NCBI RefSeq assembly: GCF_021018745.1
Contig: NZ_CP063845.1
Coordinates: forward strand, 248,001-312,000
Length of the DNA stretch: 64,000 nt
Origin: Gloeobacter morelensis MG652769
Lineage (GTDB): Bacteria; Cyanobacteriota; Cyanobacteriia; Gloeobacterales; Gloeobacteraceae
Reading direction: 5' to 3'
The notes under the pieces are model-generated. The model searched no databases, was not told the DNA's origin, and was given only the letters and a program-made list of their open reading frames with translations. Position numbers and translations under genes: made by a program. Below are positions 26,584 to 35,837 of this stretch, in pieces (positions within the stretch are counted from its first letter, which is position 1; each line of letters starts with the position of its first letter).

Positions 26584-27867
26584 ATGGAAAACCGCTTTTT
26601 GAATATTTTTCCCGGCCTCAGCGAGGAACGGGCGATCGAACTGTTGTACACGCCGATGGACCAGCTTGAGGATGCCTCCGAGCGCTATATCGCCGCTGCC
26701 CATCTGGTCAATTTCCCGAGCGATCGGGCCGTCGACGCGCTTATCGCCGCGGTCGAAAACGGCGATTCGGCCCTCGACAACCGCATCGTGCGCCGCAAAG
26801 CGGTGGAGACGCTCGGGCGGCTCAAAGTCGAGCGCTCCCTGCCGGTGATCCGCGCCTGTCTGCAGGACGAGGATAACTATCTGGTCGAAAACGCCGCCTG
26901 GGCGATTGGCGAAATCGGTTGCAACGACCCGGAAATCCTCGAAGAACTGACCGCGCTGCTTGCCAAACCCCGCCAGAGCTACCGCACGATCATCCAGACG
27001 CTCGCCAAGCTGGGCTACACCCCCGCCACCGGGCGCATCGCCGCTTTTGAGCAATCGCCTGAGCCACCGATTGCCAGTGCCGCGATTACCGCCGTGGGCC
27101 GTCTGAGCGGCGAGCGGGCGGGGCTGGAGCGGCTGCTGCCGTTTTTGCAGCACCCGAATGTCAACGCCCGGCGGGGCGTCATTCAGGATCTGATGGATAG
27201 CGCATACTGCGAAGCCATCCCCCGCATCGCCGCCTGCCCGGTCTCAGCCGTATTCCGGCTGCGCGGCATCCGACATCTGGCCGATGCCGGGGTGCCGACC
27301 GGAGCGGTTTCCTTTGAGCAGGTAGAATCCAGCCTCGACCGGGTGATCGTCGATCATCCCCGCTTTCTGGAGCCGGTGCACTGCTACGAGCGCACCCCCC
27401 GGCTGGAGGAATTGATCGAAGAACTGTACAGTACCGACTTCGGCCGCTGTTATCTGGCCACCCAGACGATCGTCGATCACTACCCCGACGCCGGTCCCGC
27501 CCTGGTCGCCTCCTTTGAAGCTGCAGGCCACAACGACTACGGTGCCCACTACCACATCGTCAAGCTGTTGGGCTGGCTGCGCTTCGCCGAGGCGCAGGAC
27601 ATTGTCGTTGGGGCTTTGCACGACCGCCGGCCGCAATTTATGAAGTCGCGCGCCGCCGCCGCCATCGCCCTGGCCGAGTGGGGAGATACCCGGGTGCTGG
27701 CGGATTTGCGCGCGTGCCTGGATTCGTTTATCTGGGAACTCAAGTACGCCTGCCTGATTGCCCTCGAACACCTCGAAGATCCGACGGGGGCGCAAGTTGC
27801 CCTGCAGGACGCCGATTGGGTCGTGCGCGCCAAGGCCGAACGGCAGTGCGCTGCGCTTGCAAAGTAG
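26584..27867 (+). CDS. cpeY: phycoerythrin lyase/chaperone CpeY
   Basis: 427 aa, the typical CpeY length, of HEAT repeats. Starts MENRFLNIFPGLSEERAIEL; other recognisable pieces are ASERYIAAAHLVNFPSDRAV, LDNRIVRRKAVETLGRL and EDNYLVENAAWAIGEIG. CpeY ligates phycoerythrobilin to Cys82 of CpeA, assisted by CpeZ, which is encoded 70 bp downstream. The frame opens at 26500 but the hairpin region and lack of homology argue for the ATG at 26584. Confidence 0.92.
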   Translation: MENRFLNIFPGLSEERAIELLYTPMDQLEDASERYIAAAHLVNFPSDRAVDALIAAVENGDSALDNRIVRRKAVETLGRLKVERSLPVIRACLQDEDNYLVENAAWAIGEIGCNDPEILEELTALLAKPRQSYRTIIQTLAKLGYTPATGRIAAFEQSPEPPIASAAITAVGRLSGERAGLERLLPFLQHPNVNARRGVIQDLMDSAYCEAIPRIAACPVSAVFRLRGIRHLADAGVPTGAVSFEQVESSLDRVIVDHPRFLEPVHCYERTPRLEELIEELYSTDFGRCYLATQTIVDHYPDAGPALVASFEAAGHNDYGAHYHIVKLLGWLRFAEAQDIVVGALHDRRPQFMKSRAAAAIALAEWGDTRVLADLRACLDSFIWELKYACLIALEHLEDPTGAQVALQDADWVVRAKAERQCAALAK

Positions 27868-27937
27868 GTGTCAGCCTGACGCCTGACACAATTGTGAGAA
27901 TTTGTCCTCAAATTGATCACTTTATTGTGTGAATGCG

Positions 27938-28552
27938 ATGTCTCTCGAAGAAAGGTATCCGCAGCTCAAGCACAAAAATCCCCGCCTGCGCGAGCGGGCC
28001 ATGCACCAGGTGGCCGACGAGCGCACCGAAGATACGCTGGCGCAGTTGATGGCTGTCCTCGCCGAGGAGGATGTCACCTACCGGCGCACGGCGGTGCAGA
28101 CTCTGGGCATCATCGGCCCGGATGCAGTACCGGCTCTGGCGCAACAGTTGACCGACCATCCCAACACCACCGTGCGGGCTAGTTGCGCCAAGGCGCTCGC
28201 CGCCATTGCCCTCAACTACCCGGAAATTCCCATGGCTTCGGAGGGGCTTGAAGCCCTTGCCACCGCCCTGCGCGACCCGGATCCGGTGGTCAAACTCTCG
28301 GCGGTGGGCGCCCTGGGTACTGTGGGAAGCCCGGCCTTCGATATTCTGGCTGCGGCTCTCGATTTGGATGACCTGGCCGTTTCGATGGCGGTTATCGGAG
28401 CGCTCGCTTCCGTGGGGGATCCGCGCGGCCGGACGATCTTGGAATCGCTGGCGGCCCGGCCCAATCTCGATGCTTATCTGTACGAAGCGGCTACCGGCGC
28501 TCTGTCACGCCTGGCCGAGCATCGCCCCTGGAACAGCGGCTCATCTCAATAG
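27938..28552 (+). CDS. cpeZ: phycoerythrin lyase accessory protein CpeZ
   Basis: 204 aa from the ATG at 27938 (a GTG three codons earlier is possible; neither has a clear ribosome site). HEAT-repeat protein with the CpeZ pattern LKHKNPRLRERAMHQVADER, EEDVTYRRTAVQTLGIIGPD. CpeZ acts as a chaperone-like partner of CpeY and stabilises phycoerythrin subunits. Its stop region overlaps the convergent cpeR stop by 7 bp. Confidence 0.92.
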   Translation: MSLEERYPQLKHKNPRLRERAMHQVADERTEDTLAQLMAVLAEEDVTYRRTAVQTLGIIGPDAVPALAQQLTDHPNTTVRASCAKALAAIALNYPEIPMASEGLEALATALRDPDPVVKLSAVGALGTVGSPAFDILAAALDLDDLAVSMAVIGALASVGDPRGRTILESLAARPNLDAYLYEAATGALSRLAEHRPWNSGSSQ

Positions 28553-28860
28553 ATCGACCGCTCGTCAAAGCGGGTATAGAGACTCCCGTACTTGATCCAG
28601 TACTGCTTGAGAGCATGCTGTTGGGGAGTATTCAAGCTCGCCTTGGCGCGGTAGAGAATCACCTGGCGGTGGTTGCCCATCCAGATCTTGTCGATCGGAT
28701 CGACGTTGATCAGCGCACCACCCAGACTGGAAACACACTCAGAAAAACGTTCGACCGTGGAGTAGCCGAGCGTTTCGAGGACAAGAAAATTACCCGCGCA
28801 AATCAAATGTCGGCTTCGAATCCAGCTTTGCATTTTCTTGCAAGCTTGCGGTGGAAGCAT
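28546..28860 (-). CDS. cpeR: phycoerythrin regulator CpeR
   Basis: 104 aa from the ATG at 28860 (MLPPQACKKMQSWIRSRHLI). It matches the CpeR family by memory: CAGNFLVLETLGYSTVERFSEC, IDKIWMGNHRQVILYRAKAS, ending YTRFDERSIY. CpeR is an activator required for phycoerythrin linker/lyase operon expression in Fremyella and Nostoc. The mature length fits. It is antiparallel to cpeZ, overlapping its end, so read-through from either gene would produce antisense to the other. Confidence 0.85.
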   Translation of the reverse strand: MLPPQACKKMQSWIRSRHLICAGNFLVLETLGYSTVERFSECVSSLGGALINVDPIDKIWMGNHRQVILYRAKASLNTPQQHALKQYWIKYGSLYTRFDERSIY

Positions 28861-28889
28861 GCTCCAAGCTCGATAACTCCAACGACGAC

Positions 28890-28931
28890 TACAAAGCGGT
28901 GCGCCCCCTGGCACCTGCGCACCGCTTTGTA
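28890..28931. promoter_or_regulatory. 14-bp perfect inverted repeat upstream of cpeR
   Basis: tacaaagcggtgcg (28890-28903) and its exact reverse complement (28918-28931) with a 14-nt loop, 30 bp before the cpeR start. No T-run follows on either side, so an operator or a stable 5' leader stem is more likely than a terminator. Confidence 0.5.
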
Positions 28932-29124
28932 CCGCCTCTCCCTGCGCTCCTCCAGCTCCCTATCGGCACTCGGCCCACACTCGAAACAATCGCAACGACG
29001 TACACTTCCACCTCTGACGCGCTGCGTGTCAAACAGTTGATGATTCGGTGGCGCAGTGGCGCTTCACATGCTCCGAGGCTGGGCGCTGTGCATCACGCCG
29101 AAGCCGATAATTTCAAAAGTCAAC

Positions 29125-29158
29125 ACAAACAGGCAGGCGCTGCAACCTGCCTGCTTGT
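29125..29158 (-). terminator. rho-independent-like terminator of cpcBA
   Basis: Minus-strand stem of 13 bp including one G-T pair (core caggcagg / cctgcctg, 8-nt loop), followed on the minus strand by a T-rich stretch (GTTGACTTTTG). Lies about 70 bp after the cpcA stop. Confidence 0.65.
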
Positions 29159-29229
29159 GCCAAACTATGCGACTGTCGTACCTGCCGGTCTGCAACATCG
29201 CCTGCCCCAGGTAGCTCAGCCGAGAGCAG

Positions 29230-29718
29230 TTAGCTCAGGGCGTTGATGCAGTAGTCGATGTAGGCGTTCGCCTCGGTGAGCGGCTGGCCCGACAGCTGCG
29301 AACCCACCTTGCCCTTGATGTGCTTCAACGCCTCGATGTACCAGCTCGGCGACAGGTTGAACGCCCGGTTCACCTCCCGCAGACCCGCCACGATGTAGTC
29401 GTCCAACGGACCGGTGCCACCCGCCACCAGACTGTAAGTAATAAAGCGCAGATAGTGGCTGATATCGCGCGCGCACTTCGCCTGGTTGGTGTCGCCGTAG
29501 CCCATCTGACCCGGCTGCGTCAGGTACGGAAACTTGTTGTACACCTCTTGAACCGCTCCTTTCACCAGCGAATCGGCGTTCGCGGTCAGCGCCCGCGCCG
29601 CTTCCATCGAGGACACCGCCCGCTGGAAACGGCCGTTCGCCGCCTGCAACTCGGTGTTGTTCAAAAAACGTCCCTGGCTGTCCGCCGAGGCGATCACTTC
29701 GGTAATCACGGTCTTCAT
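29230..29718 (-). CDS. cpcA: C-phycocyanin alpha subunit
   Basis: 162 aa. Single bilin Cys at 82 (Cys84 in standard numbering) in [15 protein letters not shown], with the classic [22 protein letters not shown] following. Starts [20 protein letters not shown] after a CAGGAGAACGACAAGC site. It follows cpcB by 32 bp. Its bilin is attached by CpcE/CpcF, encoded about 19 kb away in the linker operon, so lyase and client are unlinked here. Confidence 0.97.
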   Translation of the reverse strand: MKTVITEVIASADSQGRFLNNTELQAANGRFQRAVSSMEAARALTANADSLVKGAVQEVYNKFPYLTQPGQMGYGDTNQAKCARDISHYLRFITYSLVAGGTGPLDDYIVAGLREVNRAFNLSPSWYIEALKHIKGKVGSQLSGQPLTEANAYIDYCINALS

Positions 29719-29750
29719 GCTTGTCGTTCTCCTGTCTCGGTGGGTGAAAG

Positions 29751-30269
29751 CTAGGCGATGCTCGCAGCAGCCTTGTCAAAATAGGTGGCCGCTTCGTTGA
29801 CCAGCGCCGAACAGTCGCCGCGGGTCACCCCGGCGGGGCTGTTGACGTAGCCTATCGCCGATTCTTTCATCAGTTGGACCGCGCGGGCCACCGAACGGGT
29901 CGGGGTGCCCAGCGCCACGTAGGTCTCTTTGAGGCCGTTGAGGCAGCGGTCTTCGAGCACCGACGCGTCGCCGGCCAAAAGCGCGTAGGAGACGTAGCGC
30001 AGGATGATTTCCATGTCGCGCAGGCAGGCGGCCATGCGGCGGTTGGGGTAAGCGTTGCCGCCCGGACGAATCAGGTCGGTCTGCTCGGCGAACAGTTTGT
30101 GGGCGGCATCGGAGATGATTTCGGCGGCGTTGCCGGTGATGGCGTTGACGGCGTCGAGGCGCTTGTTGGATTCTTTGACCAGGTTGGTCAGCTGGTTGAG
30201 TTCCTGCTCGTTGAGGAACGACCCGCGCAGATCCGCCGCAACAATGGCTTTGGTGAATGCGTCTTGCAT
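29751..30269 (-). CDS. cpcB: C-phycocyanin beta subunit
   Basis: 172 aa, the exact usual length, from the ATG at 30269 ([20 protein letters not shown]); the longer frame to 30404 has no homologous N-terminus. Bilin cysteines at 82 ([10 protein letters not shown]) and 153 (TRGDCSALV), plus the structural C109. No Cys50/61 pair, distinguishing it from cpe[13 protein letters not shown] carries the Asn72 methylation site. First gene of cpcBA; loaded by S-type and CpcT lyases. Confidence 0.97.
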   Translation of the reverse strand: MQDAFTKAIVAADLRGSFLNEQELNQLTNLVKESNKRLDAVNAITGNAAEIISDAAHKLFAEQTDLIRPGGNAYPNRRMAACLRDMEIILRYVSYALLAGDASVLEDRCLNGLKETYVALGTPTRSVARAVQLMKESAIGYVNSPAGVTRGDCSALVNEAATYFDKAAASIA

Positions 30270-30568
30270 TACATTGCTCTCCTTACACTTTGGAAACGTT
30301 GTCTGCGTGCGAAGCAGCTTCTGACTGGCGAAGACTCCCTTACCCCGGCCTATCCTCCCCAAACACCCAAAGTGGATCGGAAGTAGCCACTCAGATCCAC
30401 GCAAAGATAAGTAGAATTTCGTGACTCATCTTTAACATTTTTTTCTGAGTGAACGGCTGAAAGCCAAGCGCCGGAAGAATCTCCCCTGTTTTTTCTAACA
30501 CAGAAGTTGTTTGCCGATTCATTAAATAATATGTATGAAGTAACGCCTGTCTTGAAAACAAATGTTAC
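30270..30568. other. 299-bp leader and control region of cpcBA
   Basis: No gene. An AAGGAGAGC-type ribosome site precedes cpcB. The distal part (30380-30540) is AT-rich compared with the neighbours and is the likely promoter and 5' leader, but I cannot assign firm -35/-10 boxes. Confidence 0.45.
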
Positions 30569-30781
30569 TCAGGCCAGATCGGCGGGCCAGCGCTCGTACT
30601 GGGCGCGCTGTTCGGGAGTGGCTTGCGCCAGGCATTCGCGGTGGATGGCCTCCAGCTGCTCGATGTACTGTATGTCGGAGGCGACTTCGGAGTTGGCGCG
30701 GCTGGCGGCGATAAATGTGCGCTGTGCGCGCAGCGGCAATTGGCGAAACACCGCCAGGCGGACTTCGAGGGGAGCGCTCAC
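30569..30781 (-). CDS. small protein co-encoded with cpcT, 70 aa
   Basis: Its ATG overlaps the cpcT stop (ATGA, 30778-30781), strong evidence of translational coupling. Product: MSAPLEVRLAVFRQLPLRAQ followed by a basic-then-acidic helical region (IEQLEAIHRECLAQATPEQR). I compared it mentally with NblA and the allophycocyanin linker ApcC and it matches neither. It might be a CpcT partner. Function unknown. Confidence 0.65.
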   Translation of the reverse strand: MSAPLEVRLAVFRQLPLRAQRTFIAASRANSEVASDIQYIEQLEAIHRECLAQATPEQRAQYERWPADLA

Positions 30782-31386
30782 GGGCGGGCCAGGGCGAGCA
30801 CTTCGGAGGCGAAATCGACCTGCTTGGTAAAATGAAACGGTCCGGAGACCGAGCCCCAGACTTGCTCGTCGCTTTCGAGGTCGCGCCCTCGGTCAATACT
30901 TTTGTAGTAGTCGGCGCTCACGGTCGCCTCGCCGTCGAGATAGGTATCGCGACCTTTGCGAAAGACGCGGCAGCCCTTGCCGGGCCGCACCCGCCCGCGA
31001 AAGAGATCGCCTTCTCGCTTAAAGAGAAACGTGCAGCCGGGCAGCGGCTCCATCTGCTCGGGGGTGAGTCGGTGCAGCCGTGGGCGTTCCGCTTCGCGGG
31101 CGGCGCCCCTATAGGCGGCTGTATCCTTCAGGGCGTAGTTGCGGCACTCGATGATGCCGTCGGGCTGTTCCACCAGGTTGAGCACGACGATGCGGTAGGG
31201 GTGGGCCCAGTCGTAGTCGTCGGCCTGCTCGGAGTAGAGCCCGTAGCCTTCAAAGACATGCCAGGGCAGGGGCCGCATGCAAAGCCGGATGTGGGAGAAA
31301 AAGGCGGGCGCGTCCCAGGCCTGCTCCCGGTTGCTGAAATCGCCCGCCAGCCAGCTGACGAGGGTGACGAGGTTGTGGCTGCTCAT
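30778..31386 (-). CDS. cpcT: phycocyanin Cys153 bilin lyase CpcT
   Basis: 202 aa. T-type lyase: NLVTLVSWLAGDFSNREQAW, FFSHIRLCMRPLPWHVFEGY, PGCTFLFKREGDLFRGRV, DRGRDLESDEQVWGSVSGPF. These follow the CpcT pattern more closely than the CpeT-like protein at 23246-23899. CpcT attaches phycocyanobilin to Cys153 of CpcB, which lies just downstream. It starts 5 bp after the apcD stop, in an apcD-cpcT-small ORF operon. Confidence 0.88.
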   Translation of the reverse strand: MSSHNLVTLVSWLAGDFSNREQAWDAPAFFSHIRLCMRPLPWHVFEGYGLYSEQADDYDWAHPYRIVVLNLVEQPDGIIECRNYALKDTAAYRGAAREAERPRLHRLTPEQMEPLPGCTFLFKREGDLFRGRVRPGKGCRVFRKGRDTYLDGEATVSADYYKSIDRGRDLESDEQVWGSVSGPFHFTKQVDFASEVLALARP

Positions 31387-31391
31387 GGCGG

Positions 31392-31877
31392 CTACTGCAT
31401 CGCGCCGATGACGTAGTCGAAGTAGGGAGCGGCGATTTCCGCTTCCGCCGGGCTCAACAGTTCGAGCGCTTCTTTTTTGAGCAGACGTATCGATTCGATC
31501 ATGGCGGGGATCGGAACTTCCAGCACGCGGTACATCTCGAAGATGCCCGTGAGGCCGATGCGTTCGACCGGTTCGTTGTTGCCCGCCACGATCGAGTAAG
31601 TAATCAGGCGATAGTACCAGCCTAGATCGCGGATGCAGCTGCCCAGTCGCTTCTCACCGTAGGCGTTGCCGCCGGGGTTGTTGAGATCGGGGCGGCGCTG
31701 GAACAGCCCGGCGGACGCCTGCTTGACCACCCGGTCGTTCGCGTCGCTCAGGGTCTTGGCGACCTTGAGGCGCAGGGCGCTGTCTTCCATGAAATTTTTG
31801 ATCTGTTCGAGTTCGCCGACGCTCGGGTAGCGCAGTTGCTGATCGGCGTTCATGATCGTCGTGAGCACGACACTCAT
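31392..31877 (-). CDS. apcD: allophycocyanin-B alpha subunit ApcD
   Basis: 161 aa. Aligns with ApcD: MSVVLTTIMNADQQLRYPSV, NAYGEKRLGSCIRDLGWYYRLI with bilin Cys81, YSIVAGNNEPVERIGLTGIF and PYFDYVIGAM. ApcD is a core terminal emitter that passes energy preferentially to photosystem I. It is the only core protein gene in the window. GGAGAACACC precedes the ATG. Confidence 0.9.
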   Translation of the reverse strand: MSVVLTTIMNADQQLRYPSVGELEQIKNFMEDSALRLKVAKTLSDANDRVVKQASAGLFQRRPDLNNPGGNAYGEKRLGSCIRDLGWYYRLITYSIVAGNNEPVERIGLTGIFEMYRVLEVPIPAMIESIRLLKKEALELLSPAEAEIAAPYFDYVIGAMQ

Positions 31878-31951
31878 GGTGTTCTCCTTCGATTGTCAGG
31901 TGTTCTGTCACTCGATGCTTCGCACAGGCGGGGCGCCCTCGCTCAGCGGAC

Positions 31952-33130
31952 CTAGACACGCATTTTACTTGAGAGCAGCCCCGGCGGCGGGGCCAGCTGC
32001 AGCAAAAAGTGCTCCAGCAATTCCCGAATGCGCGCCTGGGCGATGTCGCCGCGCAGTTGTCCGAGGGTTTGCCGGCCGTCGCAGCGCTCCAAAAATGCGA
32101 CTTCCGCCTCGCTCAGTTCCACCAGTTCGTACTCGTGGTCGAAGACTTGGCGCTCGGGCCAGGGGTAGAGATAGGGACTGCGCACCGGCAGGGCCGCATC
32201 GAGCCAGTGATCGCCCATCTCCAGGCGCTCCAGGGGAGGGGCGCCCAGGAAAAATTCGTAGTGGGCCACCACCGGATCGAGCAGCTCGATGAGTCGAAAG
32301 CGTTCTTGATCCGATAGGGCAGCGGCGCGCTCCAACAGCCATGGGGCTTTGCCCACCAGCCGCTCAAGCCGCCAGAAGCCCGGGTTGGAAAATCCCAAAA
32401 ATTCGAGCCCCGACGCAGCGATCAGATCAAACAGTGTCGGGATCGTGTAGCGAATCTCCTGCACCTGCACGTACATGTCGACAAAGCAGGCGTCGTGGTG
32501 GTTCTCCAGAACCCAACGCCTGTCGGCAAGCTTCAGGCGATTGTCCTCCGGCAGGGCTCCAAATAGCGCCCTGCCGACTTTAAGACCGTCCGCGAGCGGG
32601 TCGCGCCCGTCGCGCAAGAGACGGATGGCTTCTTGCATCAGCCGGATCTCCCAGCGGCCAAGCTCGCCGTAAACGAAAATGTGCAGCAATCCGCCGGGGG
32701 CGAGTTTGGCCGCCAGGGCCGCAAGCCCCGCTGTCGGGTCGGCCAGGTGGTGCAGTACCCCCACGCAGTTGATGAGATCGAACGATCCCTCCAGGCCTCC
32801 CGCATCGGTGAGGCTCATCTGGGCGAATTGGACATTGGCATAGCCGGCACAGCGTCGCTTTGCGAGCGCAAGCGACGCCTCGGAGATGTCGATGGCCGTC
32901 ACCTGAGCCTCGGGGTTTTGCACCGCCAGGTACTCGGTGCTCACCCCGGTGCCGCAACCGGCGTCCAGAATGCGGATGGGCCGTGGTTCGGGCCGCCAGC
33001 CCAGGCAGAAACTGTGGGCAAAACTGTAACTCCACCGCCAGTTCCACCCGGGAGGCGGCTTGTCGCTGAGCGGATCGGGCGGAAACGGGTAGCGTTCGTA
33101 GAGGCTCTGTACGGCGCGGGTGATGTCCAT
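31952..33130 (-). CDS. class I SAM-dependent methyltransferase
   Basis: 392 aa. The Rossmann SAM site is clear: ILDAGCGTGVSTEYLAV (motif I), VTAIDISEASLALAKRR (motif II), INCVGVLHHLADPTAG (motif IV) and LAPGGLLHIFVYG. The N-terminal 45 residues (LYERYPFPPDPLSDKPPPGW) and a C-terminal helical domain of about 180 residues are extra to the core fold. The substrate is not evident. It lies between the apcD operon (same strand, 74 bp) and a sugar epimerase. Confidence 0.85.
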   Translation of the reverse strand: MDITRAVQSLYERYPFPPDPLSDKPPPGWNWRWSYSFAHSFCLGWRPEPRPIRILDAGCGTGVSTEYLAVQNPEAQVTAIDISEASLALAKRRCAGYANVQFAQMSLTDAGGLEGSFDLINCVGVLHHLADPTAGLAALAAKLAPGGLLHIFVYGELGRWEIRLMQEAIRLLRDGRDPLADGLKVGRALFGALPEDNRLKLADRRWVLENHHDACFVDMYVQVQEIRYTIPTLFDLIAASGLEFLGFSNPGFWRLERLVGKAPWLLERAAALSDQERFRLIELLDPVVAHYEFFLGAPPLERLEMGDHWLDAALPVRSPYLYPWPERQVFDHEYELVELSEAEVAFLERCDGRQTLGQLRGDIAQARIRELLEHFLLQLAPPPGLLSSKMRV

Positions 33131-33166
33131 CCCCTGATTTTGCCGGATCCGGCGCGCCCCAGCAAT

Positions 33167-34228
<1,062 letters not shown>

Positions 34229-34368
34229 ATCCTTCCAGAACGTGTATTCGGCGAAATTACCCCGTTTGCCGTTTCCGGCAGTTTCATATCTTATCATCCT
34301 GCCCACGTACGGTACCGGGTCGCCCCGGCGCGTGCCACATCGGCCTGATTTGCGGTACAATTCGCGCG

Positions 34369-35253
34369 ATGACCGTCAAAAACTCCCGTCCCATGCCTTT
34401 GGAGGCTTCGCTGTGGTGGTTGCTGCTCGCCGCCGTGGGGGGGTGCTTTGCGCCGGTATTGCTCGCCTGCGCGCTGCTTTGGGCAGAAGGCGGCGGCTTG
34501 GAGAATCGGGCGGTCGCCTTGGTTGCCGCAGGCTATCTATTGCTGCGCAACCGGGCAATGCTTCTCGAAGCGGCGGTCTCGCCTGTATTTGAGGCTGCTG
34601 GTCTGGCCTGCCTGCTGGGGGGGCTGCTGCTGGTGCAGCTACCGGCATTGAGTGTGCAGAGTCTGGCCTTTTGTTTCGCCCTCGCGGGGCTGGCGCTGTT
34701 GCGCTGGGGGAGTGCGGGCCTGGCACGGCTCGCCAAGCCGCTCATCATCGTTACCCTGGCGATGCTCGCGAGCGGTCTTGCCGACAGCTGGCTGCCCCGC
34801 TACACGCCGGTGGTCCTCTGGTTGCAGCAGCTGGTGGCGGGGCTTGCGGCTTACGCGCTCTGGATGGCGGGCTTTGCCGTCGAGTGGCAGCAGACGGTGA
34901 TCCGCCTGGGCGATACGGGCGGTGTCGAGGTGAACGCCACCTGCTCAGGGGTGCGCAGTCTGCTCGAAGTTGGGGTGCTCGCCACCGCCGCCATCTTCAC
35001 CCTCTCGCGGCGCTCCCACCGGGACAATGGGTTCTACCTGGCGCTGTGCGCGGCCCTGGTGATAGCCCTCAACGCCGTGCGTGTGCTGCTGCTTGCCGTG
35101 GCAAGCGTTTACTGGGGTCGGCCGCTCTTCGACGCGCTGCACGAAGGTTGGGGTGCCCAGCTTTACAGCGGCGGCATCAGCGCCGCCACGATCCTGTTCA
35201 CCTGCTGGTATTTTCGGTGGAATCCCTTCGACACTCCCAAAACCGGTTTGTGA
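34369..35253 (+). CDS. exosortase (cyanoexosortase type)
   Basis: 294 aa, about eight membrane helices. The exosortase active-site pattern is visible: Cys in [17 protein letters not shown], Arg in [15 protein letters not shown], and His in [16 protein letters not shown]. Exosortases cut PEP-CTERM-type sorting tails and process surface proteins alongside polysaccharide export. Its stop overlaps the start of a small anchored partner gene (GTGA). A glycosyltransferase follows and an epimerase is divergent, fitting a surface-polymer context. No PEP-CTERM substrate is seen in this window. Confidence 0.87.
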   Translation: MTVKNSRPMPLEASLWWLLLAAVGGCFAPVLLACALLWAEGGGLENRAVALVAAGYLLLRNRAMLLEAAVSPVFEAAGLACLLGGLLLVQLPALSVQSLAFCFALAGLALLRWGSAGLARLAKPLIIVTLAMLASGLADSWLPRYTPVVLWLQQLVAGLAAYALWMAGFAVEWQQTVIRLGDTGGVEVNATCSGVRSLLEVGVLATAAIFTLSRRSHRDNGFYLALCAALVIALNAVRVLLLAVASVYWGRPLFDALHEGWGAQLYSGGISAATILFTCWYFRWNPFDTPKTGL

Positions 35254-35825
35254 TCCTCGCAGTCCTCGCGGCAGCGGTGGCGGGCTGGCAACTCTGGAGC
35301 GGTCCGGCCAACCCGCTGGTCTACCGGGCGGCGGAGCGCTCGGCGCGCGAGCGGCTGCCCGAGGTGGCGCAACAGCTGACGGGTTTGCTGTCCGGGGCCG
35401 CGCTTGTGGAGGTGGAGCGCGAGGAGGCCCGGGTGAGCTGGACACCTCCGTCCGGGCCTCCTCGGACGGTCGAAATGCTCCTGCTGCATACCGGCGGCCT
35501 GCTCAACGCCGATCACACCCTGGCCTGGCAAAAGCGCGGCTATCGAGTAGACGGACAATCGGCAGTCTTCGGGGGCCGATGTGACGAGTTGACTGGAGCC
35601 CAAACCCGCTTTCGGCTGGTGTCGTACTATCTGACAGCCGACCGGCGCCTGGCGGATCTGGGGTCGCTGCAGCGGCGGCTGGCCACCAGCCGATTTGGCG
35701 CGCGGCGCGTCGAGTGGCTGGTGCGAGTAGAGATTGCCACCGACTTGGGCTGCCACGACCGGCGGCTACACGCCTTTGCCGGCACCCTCGATCGGCGGTT
35801 GCAAAACTGGCTGGGCTCGCTGTAG
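35250..35825 (+). CDS. cyanoexosortase-associated protein (EpsI-like)
   Basis: GTG start overlapping the exosortase stop by four bases, giving 191 aa. One N-terminal membrane segment ([16 protein letters not shown]) followed by a soluble domain with a TLAWQKRGYRVDGQSA-like core and RFRLVSYYLTADRRLADL, reminiscent of the EpsI/DUF3485 partners of exosortases. Probable periplasmic co-factor of the exosortase. The much longer frame back to 34671 is a shadow of the exosortase gene. Confidence 0.78.
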   Translation: MILAVLAAAVAGWQLWSGPANPLVYRAAERSARERLPEVAQQLTGLLSGAALVEVEREEARVSWTPPSGPPRTVEMLLLHTGGLLNADHTLAWQKRGYRVDGQSAVFGGRCDELTGAQTRFRLVSYYLTADRRLADLGSLQRRLATSRFGARRVEWLVRVEIATDLGCHDRRLHAFAGTLDRRLQNWLGSL

Positions 35826-35837
35826 GAGAACGCGGCG

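Larger units (their letters stand above)
28861..29229. other. 369-bp intergenic region between cpeR and cpcA
   Basis: No credible gene. It contains a 14-bp perfect inverted repeat (28890-28931) upstream of cpeR and the cpcBA terminator (29125-29158). The rest shows no feature I can support. Confidence 0.6.

Noticed and set aside
29206-29236. tRNA-like D-arm sequence ggtagctcagccgagagcag near the cpcA stop
   Set aside because: No acceptor stem, anticodon arm or T-arm follows; the right side runs into cpcA codons.
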